26,797 nt of DNA from DATBLZ01 sp036555065. Its GTDB lineage: Bacteria; Pseudomonadota; Gammaproteobacteria; Steroidobacterales; Rariloculaceae. Shown piece after piece: positions 7,153 to 13,564 of this stretch (position 1 is its first letter; each line of letters opens with the position of its first letter). The stretch is taken from the NCBI GenBank assembly GCA_036555065.1, contig DATBLZ010000103.1, positions 1 to 26,797 of the forward strand, in the 5' to 3' direction. The notes under the pieces were generated by a model. The model did no database searches. It had not been told where the DNA came from and was given only the letters and a program-made list of their open reading frames with translations. Both the position numbers and the translations under genes were made by a program.

Positions 7153-7857
7153 ATGGCCGACAAATCGTCGCTTGCAGTGGCTATCGACCTCATCACGGCC
7201 CCGAATCAGGCCTTTGCCGCGATCAAGGAGCGCCCGAGCGTATGGCTGCCTTTGATCGCCCTGATCGTGAGCTATGCGGCGGTGTCGTTCGCATACACGA
7301 GCTCGGTCGACATCGCGTGGCTCACCGACCAACAGCTCCAGCGGAGCAACCCCGACATGACCGACCTGCAGCGTGAGCAGCTCGTACGGGCGACCACATC
7401 GCTTTCGCCCACCACGTTGGGCGCGATCAGCGCCGTAACTGCGCCAATCGCGATCGTGATCGGACTGTTCATCTCAGCGCTCTACCTCACGGGCGTGTCC
7501 TTCCTGACCCACGACGGGGTCAGGCTCAAGCAATGGTTCGCGTTCTCCGCGTGGTGCTTCCTGCCAATCGTGTTCGGCCTAATCGCAAGTCTCATCAACA
7601 TCCTCGTCAGCGATGCGCGCTTCATGGCCCAGGACCAGGTCAATCCGTTGGCCTTCGGCAACCTATTGGCTATCGATCGTGAGGGGCTCACGGGCCTACA
7701 GCGCGGGCTGCTCAGCGTCGACATCACGGCGCTTTGGTCGATCGTGCTCTGCGTGCTCGGCTACCAGGCATGGACGAAACGCTCGACGACGCTAGCGCTC
7801 GCGGTCGTGCTCGGGCCATTGGCCTTGATAATCGTTATCGGTGTGTTGCTGAGCTGA
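7153..7857 (+). CDS. YIP1-family integral membrane protein
   Basis: A 234-residue polytopic membrane protein of the YIP1 type. ATG 7153 is chosen because an AGGAG ribosome-binding site lies 7-8 nt upstream. The open frame extends 22 codons further but those residues are not hydrophobic or conserved-looking. It opens with a short soluble segment containing AIDLITAPNQAFAAIKERPS, characteristic of bacterial Yip1 proteins (region where a domain-leading P or A-F-xx-I motif occurs). Five hydrophobic helices follow: around WLPLIALIVSYAAVSF, AISAVTAPIAIVIGLFISALYL, WFAFSAWCFLPIVFGLIASLINI, ITALWSIVLCVLGYQAW and TLALAVVLGPLALIIVIGVLL. The stop is 7 nt before the adaptor gene, so it heads the operon of adaptor, ATPase and permease. 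In bacteria YIP1 proteins have no settled function. Context suggests a link to the exporter. Confidence 0.8.
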   Translation: MADKSSLAVAIDLITAPNQAFAAIKERPSVWLPLIALIVSYAAVSFAYTSSVDIAWLTDQQLQRSNPDMTDLQREQLVRATTSLSPTTLGAISAVTAPIAIVIGLFISALYLTGVSFLTHDGVRLKQWFAFSAWCFLPIVFGLIASLINILVSDARFMAQDQVNPLAFGNLLAIDREGLTGLQRGLLSVDITALWSIVLCVLGYQAWTKRSTTLALAVVLGPLALIIVIGVLLS

Positions 7858-7864
7858 GCCTACA

Positions 7865-9094
7865 GTGAACAAGCGACTCCTCTTAATTCTCGGCGTCATT
7901 GCGGTCATCGTTGCCGTCCCGTTGCTGCAGGCGCGTTTCGGCCGCGGCTCCGCTTTGGAGGTCCAGGTCGAAAAGCTCGAGCCGCGCAGTATCGAGTCCT
8001 CCGTGCTCGCCTCCGGTCGGCTCGTGCACGAGGAGGAGGTCAAGCTGACGACCGAGGAAATTGGGAAGGTTACGGCGATTTACGTCGAAGAAGGCCAGCA
8101 TGTGACGAAAGGTCAGCTCGTGCTGCAAATCGACGACCAACGCCACCGTGCCGCGGTCGAGCAGCAGGAAGCGCTCGTGCGGATGCAGGAAATCGCGATT
8201 CAGCGCCAGCAGCTGCAAGTCGACAACCTGCGCACGCAATGGGAGCGCACACGGCAGGTGCACGAGCGCAATCTCATCGACGAGGACACTTTCGTCAATG
8301 CGACGAATGCGCTCGAGGTCGCCGAAGTGGACCTCCGATCGAGCCGCGAATCGTTGTCGCAGGCTCGCGCCCAGCTCGAGCAGGCGCAGGACCGTCTGGC
8401 GAAAACGAGCGCTTATTCGCCGATCGACGGCACGGTGACCTCGCTCGACATCAAGGTCGGCGAGACGGCGATCTCGAGCTCGACCAATATCCCCGGGTCG
8501 AGCCTCATGACGATCGCGAACCCGCTGAGCATTCACACTGAAGTAAACGTGGATGAAGCCGACATTGCGAGCGTCGAGGTCGGGCAACGTGCAGAGGTCT
8601 TCGCAATCGCGTACCCCGACGACCCCGTCGAAGGCGTCGTCGATTCGATCGCCATTTCGGCCAAAGTCGCCGAAGGCCAACAGGGATTGAGCTTCGCGGT
8701 CAAGATCCGTCTGCTCGACCACAATGTTTCGCTCCGGCCCGGCATGTCGTGCCGCGCGGAGATTTTCACGGCGACGAAGAACGCCGTGCTCGCGGCGCCG
8801 ATCCAGGCGGTGATCGTCGAGGAAGACCTCGAGCTCGACGAGACTACGCGCTACGCGTTCGTCAACCGCAACGGCGTCGCCGAGCGCGTCACGGTCGAAG
8901 TCGGCTTGTCGGACGATACTTATCAGGAGATTACCTCCGGGCTCAAGGCTGGCGACGAGGTCGTCACGGGCCCGGACCGCGTGTTGCGCGCGCTCGAGGA
9001 CGGCGACCGTATCGAGGCCGTCGAAGACGAGGACAAGAAAGACGACGAAAAATCCGCGCCGGCGCAGCCCGCTGCGACGGAAGCCAGCGACTGA
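7865..9094 (+). CDS. Periplasmic adaptor (membrane-fusion) subunit, MacA/HlyD-like
   Basis: A 409-residue adaptor that would bridge an inner-membrane transporter to an outer-membrane channel. It starts with GTG. Residues 4-22 are an N-terminal membrane anchor (LLLILGVIAVIVAVPLL). The first lipoyl half-domain spans about 54-95 (EIGKVTAIYVEEGQHVTKGQLVLQID), a long alpha-hairpin coiled coil about 95-178, and the second lipoyl half about 180-220 (YSPIDGTVTSLDIKVGE). Beta-barrel and membrane-proximal domains follow. The last 35 residues are a very charged Asp/Glu/Lys tail followed by an Ala/Pro-rich end. It lies 7 nt after the YIP1 gene and 4 nt before the ATPase gene, in the order typical of MacA-MacB tripartite systems. 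No TolC-type gene is in the window, so the outer-membrane partner must be encoded elsewhere. The substrate is unknown. Confidence 0.9.
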   Translation: MNKRLLLILGVIAVIVAVPLLQARFGRGSALEVQVEKLEPRSIESSVLASGRLVHEEEVKLTTEEIGKVTAIYVEEGQHVTKGQLVLQIDDQRHRAAVEQQEALVRMQEIAIQRQQLQVDNLRTQWERTRQVHERNLIDEDTFVNATNALEVAEVDLRSSRESLSQARAQLEQAQDRLAKTSAYSPIDGTVTSLDIKVGETAISSSTNIPGSSLMTIANPLSIHTEVNVDEADIASVEVGQRAEVFAIAYPDDPVEGVVDSIAISAKVAEGQQGLSFAVKIRLLDHNVSLRPGMSCRAEIFTATKNAVLAAPIQAVIVEEDLELDETTRYAFVNRNGVAERVTVEVGLSDDTYQEITSGLKAGDEVVTGPDRVLRALEDGDRIEAVEDEDKKDDEKSAPAQPAATEASD

Positions 9095-9098
9095 CGCC

Positions 9099-9800
9099 AT
9101 GCCCGTCATCGAGCTCGAGTCGATCAGCAAGCACTATGTGATGGGGCAGCACCTCATCAAGGCCGTCGACGACCTCGACCTTACGATCCAGCACAACGAA
9201 TACGTCGCCTGCATCGGCTCATCGGGCTCCGGGAAATCGACGCTCATGAACATCATCGGCTGCCTCGATACGCCGACGTCGGGTCGCTATGTTCTCAACG
9301 ACCGCAATGTCAGCGGTCTCAACGAGAACCAGCTCGCTGAAATCCGTAACGACGAGATCGGTTTCATCTTCCAGAGCTTCAATCTCTTGCCGCGGGCGAG
9401 TGCGCTCAAGAACGTCATGCAGCCGTTGATCTACCGCGGCCTGGGGCTTGCCGAGCGGCGCAGCGAGGCCGAGCGCGTGCTCGAGCGCGTCGGGCTGGCC
9501 GACCGCGCGCACCATCTGCCGAATCAATTGTCCGGCGGCCAACGGCAGCGCGTCGCGATCGCCCGTGCGCTCGTGACGCACCCGTCGATCCTGCTTGCCG
9601 ACGAGCCGACCGGCAATCTCGATTCGCAGACGGCCGTCGAGATCCTCGCGCTGTTCGACGAGCTCCATGCCGATGGGCAGACGATCATCATCGTCACCCA
9701 CGAGCCGGACGTGGCGCAGCACGCCAACCGAGTGATCCGGCTGAAGGATGGCAAGGTCGTCGAAGACTATGGCAACGAGCCCCGCCGCACCGCGCACTAG
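9099..9800 (+). CDS. ABC transporter ATPase, MacB/LolD type
   Basis: A 233-residue nucleotide-binding subunit. Visible motifs are Walker A GSSGSGKST (40-48), Q-loop FQSFNLLP with Q92, signature LSGGQRQR (144-151), Walker B ILLADEP (164-170, catalytic E169), D-loop GNLD and H-loop H201 in IIVTHEP. The ADEPTGNLDS box and the short length are typical of the MacB/LolD/FtsE subgroup, which drives mechanotransmission rather than membrane transport as such. It follows the adaptor gene by 4 nt and overlaps the permease start, so ATPase and permease are separate chains, unlike fused E. coli MacB. It most likely powers export of a peptide, glycolipid or lipoprotein substrate together with the flanking genes. 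Confidence 0.93.
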   Translation: MPVIELESISKHYVMGQHLIKAVDDLDLTIQHNEYVACIGSSGSGKSTLMNIIGCLDTPTSGRYVLNDRNVSGLNENQLAEIRNDEIGFIFQSFNLLPRASALKNVMQPLIYRGLGLAERRSEAERVLERVGLADRAHHLPNQLSGGQRQRVAIARALVTHPSILLADEPTGNLDSQTAVEILALFDELHADGQTIIIVTHEPDVAQHANRVIRLKDGKVVEDYGNEPRRTAH

Positions 9801-11061
9801 TCGCCGCACGAGCCGGCTCGCGGGCGGCCGGTTCTTGTGGTTCGCAGCCAGCGAAGGCGTTCGCGCCGCATTCGCGTCGATCCGCGCGCACGCGTTTCGC
9901 AGCTTCCTCACGACGCTCGGCATCGTGATCGGCGTTGCGGCCGTAATCGCGATGGTTTCGATCATTCAAGGCCTGAGCTTCTTCATCGGGCAGCAGTTTC
10001 AAGGCCTCGGCAGTAACAGCTTGACTGTGCAGTCGTACACGTCGGAAGAGAACTGGAGGCGGGGACGCCGCTCGCGCCTCACGCAGGACGACTTCGATCT
10101 GATCCGCTATCGCGTCGCGGGCCTCACGTCGATCACGCCGGTCATGTATTCCGAAGTCGGCAACCGGGTTCGCTACGAAGGGCAGACGTCGAGCGCCCAG
10201 ATTTTCGGCACGACGTATGAGTACCAAGATGTCGCCCAACATTTTGCCGCGCGCGGCCGGTTTCTGTCCGAGAGCGACAACGATACGCGGCGCCGGGTCG
10301 CGGTCGTCGGCGCAAAGGTGCGCGAGGACTTATCGTTGCCCGAGGACCCGGTCGGCGAATTCATCGAGATCAACGGCGAATGGCTCAAGATCATCGGGCT
10401 GCTCGAGGAAAAGGGCGAGATCCTCGGCAACAGCCAAGACAACCAGGTCGTGCTTCCCTATTCGACGATGGTGAGCCTCCAGGGGAACCAGCGTCAGCCC
10501 GACATATGGGTCCAAGCTACGATCGCGGACCTCACGAATCTCGAGAACATCGAGCAGACGATCACGCGTCTTCTGCGCAACGCTCACGATCTCGACGACG
10601 ACGAAGAAGACGATTTCCGCATCCAGACCGCCGAGCAGCTCCAGGACACGATCAACTCCATCCTCAACAACGTCACGGTCGTTGCCGCCGGCATCGTCGG
10701 CATCTCTCTGCTCGTCGGCGGTATCGGCATCATGAACATCATGCTCGTTTCGGTCACGGAGCGAACGCGCGAGATCGGCATCTGCAAGGCGATCGGCGCG
10801 AAGCGTCACCATATCTTGCTGCAGTTCCTGCTCGAAGCGTTTGCGCTCTGCGTCGCCGGCGGTCTCGTCGGCCTCGTCATCGGCTATGGGATCGGCGCGC
10901 TCATCGCCTCGTTCATCCCCGGCTTCCCGGCCGCGCACACGCCGTGGTGGGCGGTTGTGCTCGCGCTCGGCTTCTCGGGCGCCGTCGGCCTCATATTCGG
11001 CATCCTGCCCGCCGCCAAGGCCGCCAACCTCGATCCCATCGCCTCGCTGCGCTACGAGTAG
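9769..11061 (+). CDS. ABC transporter permease, MacB/FtsX type
   Basis: A 430-residue permease with the MacB layout: TM1 at about residues 46-68 (FLTTLGIVIGVAAVIAMVSI), a large periplasmic MacB core domain at about 70-300, then three C-terminal helices of the FtsX domain. The conserved VTERTREIGICKAIGAKR coupling segment and the C-terminal PAAKAANLDPIASLRYE are diagnostic. ATG 9769 gives a 32-nt overlap with the ATPase gene. An ATG at 9748 in the same frame would add seven residues and cannot be excluded. The periplasmic domain has a strongly acidic patch (HDLDDDEEDDF). The C-terminus abuts a large palindrome (11066-11188) that separates it from the convergent serS operon. With the ATPase, adaptor and YIP1 protein it forms a complete inner-membrane exporter unit of unknown substrate. 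Confidence 0.92.
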   Translation: MATSPAAPRTSRRTSRLAGGRFLWFAASEGVRAAFASIRAHAFRSFLTTLGIVIGVAAVIAMVSIIQGLSFFIGQQFQGLGSNSLTVQSYTSEENWRRGRRSRLTQDDFDLIRYRVAGLTSITPVMYSEVGNRVRYEGQTSSAQIFGTTYEYQDVAQHFAARGRFLSESDNDTRRRVAVVGAKVREDLSLPEDPVGEFIEINGEWLKIIGLLEEKGEILGNSQDNQVVLPYSTMVSLQGNQRQPDIWVQATIADLTNLENIEQTITRLLRNAHDLDDDEEDDFRIQTAEQLQDTINSILNNVTVVAAGIVGISLLVGGIGIMNIMLVSVTERTREIGICKAIGAKRHHILLQFLLEAFALCVAGGLVGLVIGYGIGALIASFIPGFPAAHTPWWAVVLALGFSGAVGLIFGILPAAKAANLDPIASLRYE

Positions 11062-11065
11062 TTGC

Positions 11066-11188
11066 GTTCTCGAGTCACTTGTATGAAGGGCTCTCCAGGG
11101 CCGTCGCGCGCAGGACGCGCGCGCCGGAGCCTACAGGGACGTATTCACGGCGTCCCTGGAGAGGCCTTTATACGAGTGACTCGAGAAC
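11066..11188. repeat. 123-bp near-perfect palindromic element between convergent operons
   Basis: Two 35-bp arms at 11066-11100 and 11154-11188 are inverted copies matching at 32 of 35 positions (outer end GTTCTCGAGTCACT, inner end CTCTCCAGGG). The 53-bp centre holds further dyads: a CGCGCGC-rich one around 11105-11125, and GGGACG/CGTCCC around 11136-11156. It starts 5 bp after the permease stop and ends 6 bp before the serS stop. It could form a very long hairpin in transcripts from either side and so act as a bidirectional terminator or RNA stabiliser. It may also be a dispersed repeat, but only one copy is in the window. It is unrelated in sequence to the REP family here. Confidence 0.8.
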
Positions 11189-11193
11189 CCCGA

Positions 11194-12474
11194 CTACTTC
11201 GCGGGCTCGAGCGCAGCGAGGCCGCCCATGTAGGGATGGAGCGCGGCCGGCACGCGGACGGAGCCGTCGGGTTGCTGGTAGTTCTCGAGGATCGCGATGA
11301 GCGCGCGGCCTGCCGCGACACCCGAGCCGTTGAGCGTGTGCACGGGCTCGGGCTTCCCTGTCGCCGGATTCCGCCAGCGCGCCTGCATGCGGCGCGCTTG
11401 AAACCCTTCGAAGTTGCTGCACGAGGAGATCTCGCGATACGCACGCTGCCCCGGTAGCCAGACCTCGATGTCGTAGGTCTTTGCCGAGCCGAACCCGATA
11501 TCGCCGGCGCAGAGAGTCATGACGCGATACGGCAGCTCGAGTCTCTGCAACACGATTTCGGCGTGACCGGTCAACGCCTCGAGCGCCGAATAGGAATCTT
11601 CGGGCCTGACGATTTGCACGAGCTCGACCTTCTCGAACTGATGCTGGCGAAACATCCCGCGAGTGTCTTTGCCGTAGGACCCCGCCTCGGAGCGGAAACA
11701 CGGCGTGTGCGCGACGAGCTTGATCGGCAGCCGGTCGGCCTCGATGATCGACTCGCGCACGAGATTCGTCAGCGGGACTTCGGCGGTCGGGATCAGGAAG
11801 AACCGTGTCTCGCCCGCGACCGCGAACAGGTCGTGCTCGAATTTCGGGAGGTTCGACGTCCCGAACAGCGCGCGCTCGTTCGCAAGATAAGGCACATAGG
11901 CCTCGGTGTACCCATGCTCTTTCGTGTGTAGGTCCAACATGAACTGAATCAAGGCACGCTGGAGCCGCGCGAGCGCGCCGCGCAGAACCACGAAACGGCT
12001 GCCCGCGACCTTGGCCGCACCCTCGAGATCGATCATGCCGAGCCCTTCGCCGACGTCGACATGGTCGCGCGCGTTCTCGAGCGCGCGCACGGTTCCCCAA
12101 CGCCGCACCTCGACGTTCGCCGATTCGCCCGCGCCCGCGGGGACCGATTCGTGCATTAGATTCGGGATGCCGGCCAGCAAGTCGTCGAGCTCTCGCGCGA
12201 CGTTTGCGAGCCGCGCTTCGCCCGCGGCGAGCGTCTCCGCGAGCTCCCCAACCTCGCGCATGAGCGTCGCGGCGTCCTGACCGGCGGCTTTCGCGCGCCC
12301 GATCGCTTTCGAGCCCTCGTTGCGCTTCTGTCGCGCGGTCTCGACTTCGACCTGGACCTTCTTGCGCTCCGCCTCGAGCTGCTCGAACGCGCCGCGATCG
12401 AACTCGTAGCCGCGGCGTGCGAGATTGCGCACAACGCCGTCGAGATCGTTGCGCAGCTTTTTTACGTCAAGCAT
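11194..12474 (-). CDS. serS: Seryl-tRNA synthetase
   Basis: Class II synthetase that charges tRNA-Ser (and tRNA-Sec) with serine. The 426-residue protein has the N-terminal long antiparallel coiled-coil arm that grips the tRNA variable arm (about residues 28-105). It has class II motif 2, CFRSEAGSYGKDTRGMFRQHQFEKVEL (R261 binding ATP), and motif 3, NGSGVAAGRALIAILENYQ (382-400, R390). The active-site stretches PTAEVPLTNL and CAGDIGFGSAKTYDIEVWLP are also present. Length and order match the bacterial family. It is the last gene of the ftsK-lolA-VanZ-serS run, 26 bp after the VanZ-like gene. In E. coli serS likewise lies downstream of lolA, with rarA between. No obvious ribosome-binding site precedes the ATG. 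Confidence 0.98.
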   Translation of the reverse strand: MLDVKKLRNDLDGVVRNLARRGYEFDRGAFEQLEAERKKVQVEVETARQKRNEGSKAIGRAKAAGQDAATLMREVGELAETLAAGEARLANVARELDDLLAGIPNLMHESVPAGAGESANVEVRRWGTVRALENARDHVDVGEGLGMIDLEGAAKVAGSRFVVLRGALARLQRALIQFMLDLHTKEHGYTEAYVPYLANERALFGTSNLPKFEHDLFAVAGETRFFLIPTAEVPLTNLVRESIIEADRLPIKLVAHTPCFRSEAGSYGKDTRGMFRQHQFEKVELVQIVRPEDSYSALEALTGHAEIVLQRLELPYRVMTLCAGDIGFGSAKTYDIEVWLPGQRAYREISSCSNFEGFQARRMQARWRNPATGKPEPVHTLNGSGVAAGRALIAILENYQQPDGSVRVPAALHPYMGGLAALEPAK

Positions 12475-12500
12475 GGAAGCATACTAACGTCAATGCGCCC

Positions 12501-12878
12501 TCATGCGAACCAGCGCCGCTCGACACGTTGGCACCACCCGGCGAGACCGATCCGTGCAAACACGAGCCCGACCACAACTCCCGCACAGTTCGCGAAGACG
12601 TCGAACAGCGAAAACGTCCGTGACTCCGTAAGGTTTTGCAGGAGATCGAGGCCGAGGCCCGCGGCGATGAGCACGACCGCGATCGGGATCTGGTGGCGCC
12701 CCTCGTAAACGCCGGCGAACCAGATCATCAATATCAAGTACGAACCGGCATGCAGCAGCTTGTCGAATGCCGAAACGTCGATGAGGACCTCGCCGGGCAC
12801 GAGCGAGCCGACGCCGACGCCGGCCGCGAGGACCCAGCCGACCGCGAGCCAAAACCACGGGTAGCGCAGCGGCAACAT
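12501..12878 (-). CDS. VanZ-family membrane protein
   Basis: A 125-residue protein with four hydrophobic helices and VanZ-type signatures: VGSLVPGE after helix 1, FDKLLHAGSYLILMIWFAGVY in helix 2, and LGLDLLQNLTESRTFSLFDVFANCAGVVVG covering helices 3-4. VanZ-like proteins are inner-membrane proteins; the namesake gives low-level teicoplanin resistance, but housekeeping relatives are of unknown function. There is no glycopeptide-resistance cluster here, so a resistance role should not be assumed. It starts 5 nt after the lolA stop and ends 26 bp before serS, occupying the slot held by rarA in the E. coli order lolA-rarA-serS. Confidence 0.85.
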   Translation of the reverse strand: MLPLRYPWFWLAVGWVLAAGVGVGSLVPGEVLIDVSAFDKLLHAGSYLILMIWFAGVYEGRHQIPIAVVLIAAGLGLDLLQNLTESRTFSLFDVFANCAGVVVGLVFARIGLAGWCQRVERRWFA

Positions 12879-12883
12879 CGCGC

Positions 12884-13564
12884 CTAGTCAGCGCTACCGA
12901 TGACGTCGGCGCCGGGCGGGGGGGCGAACGTGAACACGCCCGCGTCGAGCGTGGGGTTCACGCGGATGTCCGAGAACACGACCCGGGTAACCTGCTCGAG
13001 CCCATCGACGAGCTCGAGCTGCTCCGGCAAATCGCCGTTGAAGCCGATCAGAACGGACTGGTAATCGCCGCCCTTAGATTTCGGGGCGAGCTCGATCCAG
13101 TCGCGGCCCTCGAGCCGGTACGCCCGCGTGATATCGAACTGGTCGCGCCACGCCGTATCGCCGCTCAGCAACATTGCCGGCGTCGCGGCCGTGATGTCGG
13201 CGAGCGGACTCTGCGCCACTTGTGCGAGCTCGACGTCGTACGTCCACAAAACGCTGCCGTCGGCGACGACGATCATCTCGGGCGCGGTCTCGAAATGCCA
13301 ATAGAATTGGTTCGGCCGCTTGAGCGACATCGTGCCGGTCGACGTCTCGATGAGCTCGTTCTCGGCCGTCCAGACGTCCTGGCGAAATTCCGCGCTCAGG
13401 GTTTCAACGTCGGCTAGAAACGCGTCGAGCGCGGCGACACCCGCATTCGAGGCAGCGCCTTCCCCTTGGGCTTGGGCGGCAGAGCTGAGAGCAAGCGCGC
13501 CGCAAATTGCGAAGCGGCTAATCGTCTCCGGGCGGGGGCGGCGCGAGAACTTCTCTGAATCCAT
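12884..13564 (-). CDS. lolA: Outer-membrane lipoprotein carrier protein LolA
   Basis: Periplasmic chaperone that takes lipoproteins from the LolCDE ABC complex to LolB at the outer membrane. The 226-residue product has a signal peptide whose hydrophobic core is FAICGALALSSAAQAQ (cleavage near AQA) after a basic n-region. LolA hallmarks follow: LSAEFRQDV, GTMSLKRPNQFYWHFETAPEMIVVADGSVLWTYDVELAQV, the DITAATPAMLLSG segment and the C-terminal VNPTLDAGVFTFAPPPGADV. ATG 13564 is preferred because a GGGAG lies 11 nt upstream. The longer frame begins at a TTG. This start overlaps the 3' end of ftsK by 47 nt, so the two are likely coupled. The order ftsK-lolA-serS matches other gammaproteobacteria. 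Confidence 0.95.
   Translation of the reverse strand: MDSEKFSRRPRPETISRFAICGALALSSAAQAQGEGAASNAGVAALDAFLADVETLSAEFRQDVWTAENELIETSTGTMSLKRPNQFYWHFETAPEMIVVADGSVLWTYDVELAQVAQSPLADITAATPAMLLSGDTAWRDQFDITRAYRLEGRDWIELAPKSKGGDYQSVLIGFNGDLPEQLELVDGLEQVTRVVFSDIRVNPTLDAGVFTFAPPPGADVIGSAD

Noticed and set aside
9748..9768. Upstream ATG (9748) for the ABC permease
   Set aside because: It would lengthen the overlap with the ATPase gene without a better ribosome-binding site. Left as an alternative, not preferred.
12501..12878. Glycopeptide-resistance gene vanZ
   Set aside because: Only the membrane-protein family matches. No vanH/A/X genes are near and the context is housekeeping.
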